From positions 198,789 to 262,788 of the forward strand of contig JALNZE010000003.1 of NCBI GenBank assembly GCA_023229465.1: 64,000 nt of DNA, written 5' to 3'. The notes under the pieces were generated by a model, which did not search any database, had not been told where the DNA came from, and worked only from the letters and a program-made list of their open reading frames with translations. Source of the stretch: Chitinophagaceae bacterium (GTDB lineage Bacteria; Bacteroidota; Bacteroidia; Chitinophagales; Chitinophagaceae). The first letter of the stretch is position 1. Every line of letters starts with the position of its first letter. Positions 42,306 through 51,698 of this stretch are shown here, piece after piece. The position numbers were made by a program, and so were the translations under genes.

Positions 42306-43502
42306 ATGGTTCCTGCTATCAGAAAACAATTCAACGAAAATTTTTCGAACGAAACCTACCGTGCTTACTTAGCTGATCTCGATTGCAAACATCCGGGCGC
42401 CATAGCGTTCAGAGTGGCGGAAACACCCGTATTTATTGATAAAATATTTAAAGATAAAATACTATCCGCCTGCGAAAGTATTGTTGACGTTATTACACAA
42501 TATAATTTTCTTACCCTCAGTTCGCAAGCCATCCCAGAGAAAGCAAGGGTTCCGGCAGAAAATGCACATACTGATTTTATTGCTTTTGACTTTGGTATCT
42601 GCGAAAATGAAAAAGGCGAATTTGAACCGCAGTTAATTGAAATGCAGGGCTTTCCTACCCTGTTTGCTTACCAGTTATGGCTTGATGAAGTAACCAGAAG
42701 ACATTTTCATATACCCGCTAATTATTCTGCCTTCCTGAATGGCTTTACCCCACAAAGCTACCTGGAACTATTAAAGGAGATCATTGTAGACCGGCACCCG
42801 GCTGAGAATGTAATCCTGCTTGAAATTTTACCTCATCAACAAAAAACAAGGATTGATTTTTATTGTACCAGCGATTATATTGGTATACCCGTTGTGTGTT
42901 TAACCGATTTGATTCAGGAAGGGAGAAAACTGTTTTATATAAATGACGGTAAAAAGACCGAAGTAAAACGTATCTATAACCGTATTATTTTTGACGATCT
43001 GCAGCATCAGTCGGCAGAGATACAGGAAAAAGGAAACCTGTTATTTGGCGATCTTGACGTAGAATGGGTTCCGCATCCTAATTGGTTTTATCGGATCAGT
43101 AAACATACTCTTCCATTCATTGATCATCCGTATGTACCAAAAACAAGGTTTCTGAACGAGATCAAAATATTACCTGACGACCTGGAAAATTATGTGCTGA
43201 AACCTTTGTTCTCGTTTGCCGGGCAGGGTGTTGTGATAGATGTAACCACAGAAGACATTGCTAAAATAACTGATCAGGAAAATTGGATATTACAGCGTAA
43301 AGTGAAATACGCAGCAGTGATTCCAACACCGGATATTGCTGCCAAAGCAGAAATACGAATTTTTTATTTCTGGAAAAAAGGCGAAGCCAGACCAGTTGCC
43401 ACTAATAACCTGGCCAGGTTAAGTAAGGGGAAAATGATTGGGGTAAGATATAACAAAGACAAAGTTTGGGTGGGTGGCGGTTTAGCCTACTTTGAAGAAT
43501 AA
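42306..43502 (+). CDS. Putative ATP-grasp-type ligase, uncharacterised
   Basis: 398 residues. The C-terminal half has ATP-grasp-like features: YVLKPLFSFAGQGVVID near 297-313 (a KPxxGxxGxG-like ATP loop), WILQRKVKYA near 327-336 (the adenine-contact strand ending in Q...V), and EIRIFYFW near 353-360. The N-terminal half has DFIAFDFGI and EMQGFPTLFAYQL segments. It begins 44 bp after the amidotransferase gene. I infer that it activates a carboxylate with ATP and uses ammonia from the partner, but no ligand residue is firmly assigned. Confidence 0.65.
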   Translation: MVPAIRKQFNENFSNETYRAYLADLDCKHPGAIAFRVAETPVFIDKIFKDKILSACESIVDVITQYNFLTLSSQAIPEKARVPAENAHTDFIAFDFGICENEKGEFEPQLIEMQGFPTLFAYQLWLDEVTRRHFHIPANYSAFLNGFTPQSYLELLKEIIVDRHPAENVILLEILPHQQKTRIDFYCTSDYIGIPVVCLTDLIQEGRKLFYINDGKKTEVKRIYNRIIFDDLQHQSAEIQEKGNLLFGDLDVEWVPHPNWFYRISKHTLPFIDHPYVPKTRFLNEIKILPDDLENYVLKPLFSFAGQGVVIDVTTEDIAKITDQENWILQRKVKYAAVIPTPDIAAKAEIRIFYFWKKGEARPVATNNLARLSKGKMIGVRYNKDKVWVGGGLAYFEE

Positions 43503-43546
43503 ACGCTTTGCCTATTTTCAAATTTTTTACTAATCAACATGGTATT

Positions 43547-44524
43547 ATGAAGGCTATTTTAAAACATCTCATAACAAAAACAGTATTCAGGCAAAAAAAG
43601 CAGGGCAATGAGCCAGACAGAGTTTACTCAAATTATGAACTGGCAAAGGGTTTCAGGGAACTGCGGATTAATTTTTTACGGTTTATAAAAGATATACTTT
43701 TTATGACAGCGGGAATTGGATCCGCTGCATTCGGTCTGAAGAGTTTTCTGTTACCCAATAATTTCATTGACGGTGGGGCAACAGGTATTTCACTACTGGT
43801 TTCAGAGGTTACCGGAATTCCCCTGTACTTTTTACTTATTTTGATAAATATTCCATTTGTTTTTTTGGGGGCTAAAATCATAAGTAAGAATTTTGCTATT
43901 AAAACAGCCGTAGCCATTTGTGGATTAGCGCTTTGTATCGCATTTGTCCATTTTCCGGAAGTAACCAAAGACAAATTACTGGTCTCTGTTTTTGGCGGTT
44001 TCTTTCTGGGTACAGGTATTGGGCTTGCAGTTAGAGGGGGGGCCGTAATTGATGGCACAGAGGTGCTGGCCATTTTTCTTAGCAGGAAACTGGGCGCTAC
44101 ACTCGGGGATATCATCTCCATCCTGAATGTCCTTGTCTTTTCAGCAGCAGCCTATTTGCTTTCCGTTGAAACGGCACTCTACTCTATGATTACCTACCTG
44201 GTAGCGTCTAAAGCGCTTGATTTTATAATTGAAGGTATAGACGAGTACACAGGTGTTACCATCGTATCATCGCACAGCGAAGAAATGCGGAAAATGATTA
44301 TGGAAAAAATTGGCAGGGGATTAACTGTCTATAAAGGCAAAAGGGGATTTGGCAGTCATGGTGAACGCAATGATATTGATATCATATACACAGTTATTAC
44401 CCGCCTAGAATTAAATAAACTTACTACAGAAATCGAAAAAATAGACCCCAATGCATTTGTTGTAATGAACAGTGTTAAAGATACCAAGGGAGGAATGATC
44501 AAAAAAAGAGCGCTGAAGCATTAG
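43547..44524 (+). CDS. YitT family membrane protein
   Basis: 325 residues from the ATG at 43547. An upstream in-frame TTG at 43508 gives 13 extra residues. Five or six hydrophobic helices lie between about 45 and 230 (for example GIGSAAFGLKSFLLP and GGATGISLLVSEVTGIPLYFLL). A cytosolic C-terminal DUF2179-like domain holds GVTIVSSHSEEMRKMI and GGMIKKR. Members are conserved inner-membrane proteins without a settled function. It follows the amidotransferase/ATP-grasp pair with a 44-bp gap and may belong to the same operon. Confidence 0.85.
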   Translation: MKAILKHLITKTVFRQKKQGNEPDRVYSNYELAKGFRELRINFLRFIKDILFMTAGIGSAAFGLKSFLLPNNFIDGGATGISLLVSEVTGIPLYFLLILINIPFVFLGAKIISKNFAIKTAVAICGLALCIAFVHFPEVTKDKLLVSVFGGFFLGTGIGLAVRGGAVIDGTEVLAIFLSRKLGATLGDIISILNVLVFSAAAYLLSVETALYSMITYLVASKALDFIIEGIDEYTGVTIVSSHSEEMRKMIMEKIGRGLTVYKGKRGFGSHGERNDIDIIYTVITRLELNKLTTEIEKIDPNAFVVMNSVKDTKGGMIKKRALKH

Positions 44525-44541
44525 TCATACTTCTCTGCCGG

Positions 44542-46581
44542 TTAATTTACAAAATTCCACCAGATTCCAAATCTTGTCCATAAACCGGTACCAGGATTAT
44601 CAGTGGTCATAAAATTGAGTTTATTGAATGCGAACCCATCTGTTATATTCAGTGTATTCAAATTCTCCAAACGGAAGAACCCTTTGAAACTCTTGATACG
44701 AAAATGAATGAAGGCGCTGATATCGGGCCTGTTATGGATGGTATTAGTATTTTGAACAAAATACTTTCCAAGAAATGGGGAATAATTATCAGCCTTGTAG
44801 GCTGCAGTATATTTGATTTCCAGTCCTGTAGACAAAAAAAGATTCGTAGAAAAATTTCCTTCATACGCAATTCGGTTGCGGGTATAGAAGAATGGAAGAT
44901 TTACCGGAGGTTGGCCGGTGGTTTGTTGTACATCTATTTCGGTATACCAGTTCCAGTGATTTGACAACCTGAATTTTTTTTCAGCATGCAGGTGTAATAC
45001 ATTGAAAAGTGTTGCTTCCTGTTTAGCCGAGAAAAAACTATCGAAGTACATATAGTTATTTACAGCAAAATATTCCCCACCCAATTTCCATCCATTGCGG
45101 GGATTCTCATATAAAGCAAATAAACGGATGATGTTCTCCTTCCCAAATGTTGTTCTGTTATGTATGGGAAAGCGACTAAGGGGATCAAAAATAAATGAAG
45201 GTGATCTGTTCACATTCTGAAACCCGATATTAAGGTAACCTGCTTTTTTACCCAATAATCTTTTCATACTGATAAAAGCCGCATAATCACCTGCACTGGC
45301 CCCATTCAGATATAACTGGCCATTGGCTTCAATATCCCAAACCTGGTTACGGGTACGGTTACGGTATTCGCCCAGCACATATACATTATAAAAACTGGTG
45401 GTGGCTACCGTATCAAAACTACCTTTCAGATTTTGAAGGGCAATACCCGCTTTCAGGAATTGACTCAGGTTCTTTTTTTCCGGAAATGAAATCAAACTAA
45501 ACTCATTGGTCATATCTCTCCATGAATCTTTGAAACTGACAGAATCATTCCCTGGCCGATAATTAAAATATTGGCTGTAACGGGCAGAATCAACATAATT
45601 ATCATAGTACTGGTAACCGCTATTAGCATAACGTAGCGTATGCTCAATGCGAAAACGGGGATAAAAAATTCTAACCGTTACAGAATCTGTTACTATGGAA
45701 TCCTTAGTTCCCAGATCATAATGATGACGTAACAGTAGCGTATTGCCTTTATACAAATTACCTGTGTTTACCGCCGTATTAAACGGATTACGGCCCGCTG
45801 TACCCGCTTTGCCAATCCTTGTTTCCAGCTCATATGGATCATTCAAAGCCAGCGTGGTTAATTTCTCCTTATCCTGCAATCCCCCATTTTCAGAAGAGGC
45901 GCTTTTATTGGAAATAAATACCAGAAAGGCTTCATATTTTTTGCCAGGGGTTTGGTAATGGTTTGTAAATCTGAAGTTATTCTGACTGGCGTTTTGGTTT
46001 TTCAGGTTACCGGGCGCGTTACTAAACCGGTATTCCAAAGAAAAATTAGCATTGCTTTTACGGTTCTGTGTATGTGTAACACTAATCAGTTGTTCCGCTT
46101 TACTACCCAGCACATAAGACAACTCTGTGTATGGCCGGGTTGTTTGAAAAAAACGGGTTCCTTCCAGCGTATATTGGTAAATATCATACTGGTGAAATCC
46201 GGCATCAAAACCAGGCTTCATCAGGGGGTTAAAAAAATAAGATTGAGCCGCGGTGGCATAATTGCCCAGGTTATAATAATAAGCAGGCAATGGAAAACGG
46301 GCTGTAAAGTCATTAATCGAAGAATCAATGATTCTTATACGGGTAGAATCAAAATACCGGTAGAAAATAGTAATTGAATCAGCAAAACGGTCCCTCTTCT
46401 GTAAAGAATCTTTACCGTCAGATTTTTTAATCGGTCGGCCCTGGCTGTCATAAGAAACATTTGAGCTCTGGCTCTGTTGCATATTAAACCTGCCTGTCCT
46501 TAATTGAGCCGATAAAGGGATATCGGCAATCAATAAGAAAATAACCAGCATCAGTATGTATTGCCCAAACTTTAAACGCAT
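44542..46581 (-). CDS. Putative outer-membrane porin (Porin_10 family)
   Basis: 679 residues. A signal peptide (MRLKFGQYILMLVIFLLIADIPLSAQ) precedes a low-complexity linker. FYRYFDSTRIRIIDSSINDFTARFP near 70-95 and LGNYATAAQSYFF near 105-118 are typical of the Bacteroidota 'putative porin' family. The remainder is beta-strand rich and ends in a strand with aromatic residues (WTRFGIWWNFVN). It should form a large outer-membrane barrel; the solute is unknown. It lies just downstream of the PNP gene on the same strand (28 bp). Confidence 0.82.
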   Translation of the reverse strand: MRLKFGQYILMLVIFLLIADIPLSAQLRTGRFNMQQSQSSNVSYDSQGRPIKKSDGKDSLQKRDRFADSITIFYRYFDSTRIRIIDSSINDFTARFPLPAYYYNLGNYATAAQSYFFNPLMKPGFDAGFHQYDIYQYTLEGTRFFQTTRPYTELSYVLGSKAEQLISVTHTQNRKSNANFSLEYRFSNAPGNLKNQNASQNNFRFTNHYQTPGKKYEAFLVFISNKSASSENGGLQDKEKLTTLALNDPYELETRIGKAGTAGRNPFNTAVNTGNLYKGNTLLLRHHYDLGTKDSIVTDSVTVRIFYPRFRIEHTLRYANSGYQYYDNYVDSARYSQYFNYRPGNDSVSFKDSWRDMTNEFSLISFPEKKNLSQFLKAGIALQNLKGSFDTVATTSFYNVYVLGEYRNRTRNQVWDIEANGQLYLNGASAGDYAAFISMKRLLGKKAGYLNIGFQNVNRSPSFIFDPLSRFPIHNRTTFGKENIIRLFALYENPRNGWKLGGEYFAVNNYMYFDSFFSAKQEATLFNVLHLHAEKKFRLSNHWNWYTEIDVQQTTGQPPVNLPFFYTRNRIAYEGNFSTNLFLSTGLEIKYTAAYKADNYSPFLGKYFVQNTNTIHNRPDISAFIHFRIKSFKGFFRLENLNTLNITDGFAFNKLNFMTTDNPGTGLWTRFGIWWNFVN

Positions 46582-46609
46582 GCTTGTAAATAAGTTATAA
46601 AATAGCGAA

Positions 46610-47431
46610 CTATAAAACTTTCACCAGCTCGGTAAACAATAATGTAAGCTTAGGCTCTGCATCTTTGGCTGCCTGTAATACTTCTTCATGGGTAATCTTA
46701 TTCGCTTCTTCCCGGATACCAATATCAGTAATAACACTCATTGCAAATATTTTCATACCACAATGCACACCGGCAATCGTTTCCTGTACCGTACTCATGC
46801 CAACTGCATCTCCTCCTAAAGCATGTATCAGTTTGTATTCTGCCCTTGTTTCAAACGTAGGGCCGGTAACACCTACATAAACACCCTGCTTAAGTTCAAT
46901 ATTATTCAGTTGGGCTATTGTAAGCGCTTTTTTGATGAGTTCTTTGCAGTAAGGTTCACTCATATCCGGGAAGCGGGTACCTAAACTATCATCATTCTTG
47001 CCGATCAATGGATTTTCAGTGAATAAACTGATATGGTCATTTACCATCATCAGATCACCCACTTTAAAATCTGCATTTACCCCTCCCGCGGCATTTGACA
47101 ACAAAAGTGTCTGTACTCCAAGCAAACGCAATACCCTTACCGGGTAAGACACCTGTTGGGCCGTGTATCCTTCATAATAATGAAACCTTCCGGCCAAAAC
47201 CCAAACCTTCTTACCTCCCATTTCACCAAAAATAAGCCTGCCTTTATGCCCTAACACCGTACTTACCGGAAAATGGGGAATTTCATGGTAAGGGATTTCA
47301 AATTCTGCTTTTATTTCATTAGAAAGGTTACCCAACCCACTTCCCAAAATGATGGCTACCGGTGCAGACCCGGAAATTTTTTGACGGATAAAATTGACGG
47401 TTTCCTGTAATACTTGCATATTCTCTGACAT
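46610..47431 (-). CDS. Purine nucleoside phosphorylase (PNP class, trimeric)
   Basis: 273 residues, the size of mammalian-type trimeric PNP. Motifs seen are ILGSGLGNL near 25-33 (phosphate), VLGHKGRL near 59-66, LLSNAAGGV near 111-119, TGPTFETRAEYK near 189-200 (purine site), and GGDAVGMSTVQE near 206-217. It cleaves purine ribo- and deoxyribonucleosides with phosphate in salvage. The porin gene is downstream. Confidence 0.94.
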   Translation of the reverse strand: MSENMQVLQETVNFIRQKISGSAPVAIILGSGLGNLSNEIKAEFEIPYHEIPHFPVSTVLGHKGRLIFGEMGGKKVWVLAGRFHYYEGYTAQQVSYPVRVLRLLGVQTLLLSNAAGGVNADFKVGDLMMVNDHISLFTENPLIGKNDDSLGTRFPDMSEPYCKELIKKALTIAQLNNIELKQGVYVGVTGPTFETRAEYKLIHALGGDAVGMSTVQETIAGVHCGMKIFAMSVITDIGIREEANKITHEEVLQAAKDAEPKLTLLFTELVKVL

Positions 47432-47555
47432 ATATTAAAACTTGAGTTACAAATATAGAATTAATGAGCGGGAATCATAAGATGTTAGAACAATGCTATC
47501 AGGAAAAAAATAATACAGAAAAAAGTAACTATTCTAATCAGGATTTTGCACAAAC

Positions 47556-47587
47556 AAAAAGGCCATTGCGCTTATGCGTAATGGCCT
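47556..47587 (-). terminator. Rho-independent terminator after the cold-shock gene
   Basis: AGGCCATT (47560-47567) pairs with AATGGCCT (47580-47587), with a partly self-complementary loop. On the minus strand it is followed by a TTTTTGTTTG tract. It lies 25 bp beyond the cold-shock gene's stop. Confidence 0.8.
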
Positions 47588-47611
47588 ATAGTAGGTTAAG
47601 AAAGTTCAGAG

Positions 47612-47815
47612 TTAACTTAAACGTTTCACGTTAACGGCGTTTAAGCCTTTACGTCCTTCCTGTACATCAAAAACAACTTTGTCGTTTGCTTCGATCTGAT
47701 CGATCAAGCCGTTTGCATGTACAAAAGTTTCTTTGTTGGAGTTATCATGCTTAATAAATCCAAAACCTTTTTCTTCGTTAAAGAACTTTACAGTTCCTGT
47801 GATTTGTGTGTCCAT
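47612..47815 (-). CDS. Cold-shock domain protein (CspA family)
   Basis: 67 residues forming a single cold-shock domain. RNP1 is KGFGFI (16-21) and RNP2 is ETFVHANGL near 29-37. GTVKFFNEEKGFG is the typical opening. It binds single-stranded RNA/DNA and acts as an RNA chaperone in the cytosol. A strong terminator follows. Confidence 0.95.
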   Translation of the reverse strand: MDTQITGTVKFFNEEKGFGFIKHDNSNKETFVHANGLIDQIEANDKVVFDVQEGRKGLNAVNVKRLS

Positions 47816-48018
47816 TTGTAAAATTGTAAATAATTAATGGCCGCGAAGGTAGTTGTAAAATGCTCCGTATCCTAATAAATTAAAAGGGTTCCCTATTAAA
47901 AGAAATAAAATTGGCATAATCACTAATCTGTAACTACCTATAAATCAAATGATTCTGAGTTGTATTTGAAATAGACAGGCATTGATTTATTTAAGAATAC
48001 TTCAGTCATTCCTGCCTG

Positions 48019-49245
48019 TTACCCCTCACTGGTTTTCTCTGTTCTCAATGCAAAATAGGCCCAAATAACACTGGCAAACATAAATACTGACCCTAATAAA
48101 AAAGAAACGCCGGGAAAATAAAATGGCGCTTTTTCGCTTATGAAATAGGCAAACAGGTTAGTCATCATGGGTGGTCCCACAATTGAAGTAGCGCTCATTA
48201 AACTGGTTAGGGCACCCTGTAGTTCGCCCTGCTCATTCGGAGGCACATGGCCGGAAATGATAGATTGCAATGCCGGACCGGCAATACCACCCAGACAATA
48301 TGGAATTAAAAACACAAACATCATCCATGACTGTGTAGCGAAAGAAAAAAGTAAAAGTCCGAATGCATACAGACCCAGCCCAATATAAATACTCTTCACA
48401 TTTCCTATTCTTGGGTTGATTACCCTTACCAATCCACCCTGTACGGCTGCTACCAGTAACCCAACTGTTCCCAAAGAAATGCCAATCATTTTTGGGCTCC
48501 AGTTAAACTTTTCGATATTAAAAAAGCTCCAGTTACTCTGAACAGCATGTGCCGCCAGGTAAACCAATACTAATGAAACGATAAGTCCGCCTACTGCGGG
48601 ATATTTTTTTAACTGAATGAGCGAACCCAGGGGATTGGCACGCTTCCATTCAAAAGGGCGACGATGTTCTTTATCTAAGGATTCGGGCAATACAAAATAA
48701 CCATATAACCAGTTGGTAAGTGCCAGGCCGGCAGCCACAAAAAACGGAATACGTGGCCCGAACTCCCCTAATAACCCACCAATTAATGGCCCTACAATAA
48801 ACCCTAATCCAAATGCTGCCCCAATCATACCAAAATTCTGGGCCCTGTTTTCTGCCGTACTGATATCCGCAATGTAAGCTGAGGCTGTTGTGAAACTCGC
48901 ACCGGTAATACCTGCTATTAAGCGGCCAACAAAAAGCCAGCCAATAGATGGAGCGAAGGACAGAAAAATATAATCAATACCAAACCCCAACAATGAAAAT
49001 AGTAATACGGGCCTGCGACCATACTTATCACTCAGGTTACCTAAAACCGGTGCAAAAATAAACTGCATAAAGGCATACGCGAAAGTGAGCCATCCCCCGT
49101 ATTGCGATGCTTTACTAATATCAGAAACGCCCAGTAATTGTTCTATTAGCTTAGGCATTACAGGTATAATCAATCCAATTCCTGTAACGTCAATTAATAA
49201 TGTAATAAAGATAAATCCCATTGCTGCTTTTCGATTGCCTGCCAT
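48019..49245 (-). CDS. MFS transporter, TetA-like drug antiporter family
   Basis: 408 residues with twelve predicted helices. Motif A of the major facilitator family is GNLSDKYGRRPVLL near 69-82. The antiporter motif C appears as GAAFGLGFIVGPLIGGLLG near 144-162. The start, FIFITLLIDVTGIGLIIPVMPKLI, is the TetA(A/B/C)-like first helix. It probably exports a small amphiphilic compound by proton antiport; resistance to tetracycline cannot be assumed. The saccharopine-dehydrogenase-like gene lies 57 bp upstream. Confidence 0.88.
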   Translation of the reverse strand: MAGNRKAAMGFIFITLLIDVTGIGLIIPVMPKLIEQLLGVSDISKASQYGGWLTFAYAFMQFIFAPVLGNLSDKYGRRPVLLFSLLGFGIDYIFLSFAPSIGWLFVGRLIAGITGASFTTASAYIADISTAENRAQNFGMIGAAFGLGFIVGPLIGGLLGEFGPRIPFFVAAGLALTNWLYGYFVLPESLDKEHRRPFEWKRANPLGSLIQLKKYPAVGGLIVSLVLVYLAAHAVQSNWSFFNIEKFNWSPKMIGISLGTVGLLVAAVQGGLVRVINPRIGNVKSIYIGLGLYAFGLLLFSFATQSWMMFVFLIPYCLGGIAGPALQSIISGHVPPNEQGELQGALTSLMSATSIVGPPMMTNLFAYFISEKAPFYFPGVSFLLGSVFMFASVIWAYFALRTEKTSEG

Positions 49246-49302
49246 ATATTGAAAATTGAATGCTTTTATTGCTGAATATGAATGCTGCTTATAAAATGAA
49301 CC

Positions 49303-50364
49303 CTACCATAGTGGTTCTCTTGTAACACCGTTGATTTCCATTACCAGATCGGCGCCATAGGCGCCTGCCGGGGTTTGGTAACCTGCTTTGAAATTTCCTT
49401 CCAATACTTTTTTTACAATTATAAGACTGCTCAGAGCGGTAAGTGTATAACCCTCCGGACATATCAATCTCGCGGCAACTTTTTTACCTTCTGCGTTTGA
49501 AGCTTCCCCCCATACCAGGCTCATTGCTTTTGCGCGCATTTCATCGGAGGGCCCTGCCGGTTTTTGTTTGATTTTTTTTCCGGCCCAACCGCGTGCAAAG
49601 GAACTGCGCAGAAACCAATTGAAGAGTCCCTGCCATTTCAGTAAAGAAAAAGTTTTGGGAGAACTTCTTGTGTAGGTTTCAATATTAGGAATGCCGGTAG
49701 TAGTATAAGCAGTGGAAATATCGCCCCAGGGTATGCACATCACAAACAGTTTCCTGATGCCAAAATCAACCCAAAAGCCTTTATGACCCAAAGGCTTTCT
49801 TATCATTTTTCCATTCTCCCGAACAACCCCACCCTCTCCCATATTCTCAGCCATTGTTGTAGCGGTACCATGTGATAACTGTCCGCCCACCATTGCAAAT
49901 GCCAGCTTTAAATGGGTTGCATCAGGCAATTGCTCTTTTAGGTAAAGAGCCATACAATCCGTTGGAACTACATCAAACCCAACCCCGGGCATGATCATTA
50001 TATTTTTTTCTTGGGCTGCCGCATCAAATCTTTTCGCCTGTTCAAAAACAAATATTTCACCGGTAATATCCAGGTAATGGGTTCCGGTAGCCAAACAGGC
50101 TTCGATCATTGAAAGCGATGTGTGCTGAAAAGGGCCGGCAGCATGTAAAACCAACGGTACTTCTTTTAAGGCAGCCCGCAGTTGTTCCCCATTGGCAAGA
50201 TCAATCACCTGATAGGTCAAATGTAATGAAGCAGCCAATGTTTGCAGAGCCGTCTCATTCCGACCGGCCAGAATAGGTTGTAGTCCATATCCGGAAGCCA
50301 TCCTGGCAATAAGCCGGCCCGTATAGCCATTGGCTCCATATAATAAGAACTTATCCGTTTGCAT
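49303..50364 (-). CDS. Saccharopine dehydrogenase family NAD(P)-binding protein (trans-acting enoyl reductase-like)
   Basis: 353 residues. The N-terminal Rossmann loop is FLLYGANGYTGRLIARMA (6-23). VLHAAGPFQHTSLSMIEACLATGTHYLDITGE near 72-103 and MIMPGVGFDVVPTDC near 122-136 are typical of the saccharopine-dehydrogenase-like family that includes mycobacterial trans-enoyl reductases. Its substrate is unknown; true lysine-pathway activity is unlikely because the C-terminal domain differs. Confidence 0.85.
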   Translation of the reverse strand: MQTDKFLLYGANGYTGRLIARMASGYGLQPILAGRNETALQTLAASLHLTYQVIDLANGEQLRAALKEVPLVLHAAGPFQHTSLSMIEACLATGTHYLDITGEIFVFEQAKRFDAAAQEKNIMIMPGVGFDVVPTDCMALYLKEQLPDATHLKLAFAMVGGQLSHGTATTMAENMGEGGVVRENGKMIRKPLGHKGFWVDFGIRKLFVMCIPWGDISTAYTTTGIPNIETYTRSSPKTFSLLKWQGLFNWFLRSSFARGWAGKKIKQKPAGPSDEMRAKAMSLVWGEASNAEGKKVAARLICPEGYTLTALSSLIIVKKVLEGNFKAGYQTPAGAYGADLVMEINGVTREPLW

Positions 50365-50404
50365 GCGGAAAAGTACAACAATGCGGCTTATTCAGGAAGA
50401 TAAT

Positions 50405-50446
50405 CACACAAAAAAAGGGAGTATGTCTACTCCCTTTTTTTGTGTG
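50405..50446. terminator. Strong rho-independent terminator (palindromic, works both ways)
   Basis: CACAC plus seven A and GGGAGTA (50405-50423) is the reverse complement of TACTCCC plus seven T and GTGTG (50428-50446) around a TGTC loop. It ends the DUF4382 gene transcript on the minus strand. Confidence 0.9.
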
Positions 50447-50461
50447 TACATCAGACCGGTA

Positions 50462-51331
50462 CTATTTACTAAGCGTTATTACACCTACACTGGTTTCTTT
50501 GGGTACTATCACTTGCACATTATTAATAGTAGTATCACGGTATCCGTTTGATGCATTGAAGAATACTGAGTAGGTACCATCTTTCAAACCCCTCAATTTA
50601 AAATATCCTTCTTTATCAGGTAATGCATAGGCTGTATCAGTGGTATTAAAAACCGTTACAACAGCATATCCTTCTTTAGGTAATATTTTCCCTTTAATAC
50701 TTCCGGTATTACTTATTGTATAGAAGTGAAAAACAGGGCGTAAGATGAAGGTATTATTTTCCTGTTTGATAGAACGGGTAATATCAAAATCGAGCCATAA
50801 ACGTGTTTTACCAGGCAGGTATTCTTCACACTCCTGCCCTTTTAATTTGATCAGTATATAGTTGCGATCATGTGCGGGTTGAGAAACGGGGTAGCTAATG
50901 CTATCCTTCACCAAAGAATTGTTGGTTCCTATTTCAATTTTGATTAATCGTATGAAACCTTTGGCAATTCCGGAAGAAGCCAATAAGGTATCTGCCCCGT
51001 TACGGAATTTCAGAATATCGTAGATTCCGGGGGTAATATTCAGATTCTCCCATATAAGAGAAGAGCCATTTCTATGGTCATTCATACCCCTGTCATCCCA
51101 ATCTTCATCGTCCTGATCACGTGTGTTGGAACTGGTATCAACCAATACTTTTACTGATCTGATATCGATCATCACTTTATCGAAAAGACCGGGGCCGTCT
51201 GTCAGGTACAGGGATAGTTGCTGCTTTCCTGCCGTATTTACTTCAGCAGAAGAATTTTTATTACAGGCTGTAACTAAAAGTGAGCCAGCTATTACCATAA
51301 TAGCTGCAAAGAGCATGTGTTTAGTTTTCAT
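50462..51331 (-). CDS. DUF4382 lipoprotein with carboxypeptidase-regulatory-like domain
   Basis: 289 residues. The lipoprotein signal ends LLVTACN (Cys23). Residues about 38-205 fit the DUF4382 domain: QLSLYLTDGPGLFDKVMIDIRSVKV near 38-62 and GIYDILKFRNGADTLLASSGIA. Residues about 210-289 fit a beta-sandwich carboxypeptidase-regulatory-like domain (GSIKGKILPKEGYAVVTVF...GYFKLRGLKDGTYSVFF). It is probably a surface- or periplasm-facing binding protein. A short acidic patch with DQDDEDWDD near 73-81 might bind a cation. Confidence 0.82.
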   Translation of the reverse strand: MKTKHMLFAAIMVIAGSLLVTACNKNSSAEVNTAGKQQLSLYLTDGPGLFDKVMIDIRSVKVLVDTSSNTRDQDDEDWDDRGMNDHRNGSSLIWENLNITPGIYDILKFRNGADTLLASSGIAKGFIRLIKIEIGTNNSLVKDSISYPVSQPAHDRNYILIKLKGQECEEYLPGKTRLWLDFDITRSIKQENNTFILRPVFHFYTISNTGSIKGKILPKEGYAVVTVFNTTDTAYALPDKEGYFKLRGLKDGTYSVFFNASNGYRDTTINNVQVIVPKETSVGVITLSK

Positions 51332-51698
51332 AGTTTTTAGGATTTAAATAGTTTAATGACTTTTACAGAATGATGAATTTTAAAAATGAAGCATAACTGT
51401 TTGTGATAAGATGCAATAACCGTGCTCAGTGTTTACAAAAGCTTTGTTAAATACCCTCGGCCCCGTTCCACAAAGGCTTTTCCCCTGTTATTTTATCTAT
51501 GCCCTCTTAAAAGATACTGCCCCATAATGAAGCGTTGCTTGCACCAAAATATTTTTTGTACACTATATCTGCTGATTATTATGATAAATAACAGGATATT
51601 ACCCTCATTTTAAAAATAAAAGATTCTTACCTTGCCCATGATTCAGATAAGAATAAATCAAATCCCATTTACACAAGCTGTTATTACAAATTACTGCC
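51332..51698. other. 367-bp intergenic region
   Basis: Divergent spacer between the DUF4382 lipoprotein and NIPSNAP genes. It must hold promoters for both directions. I see no RNA gene, strong hairpin or convincing small gene. Confidence 0.6.
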
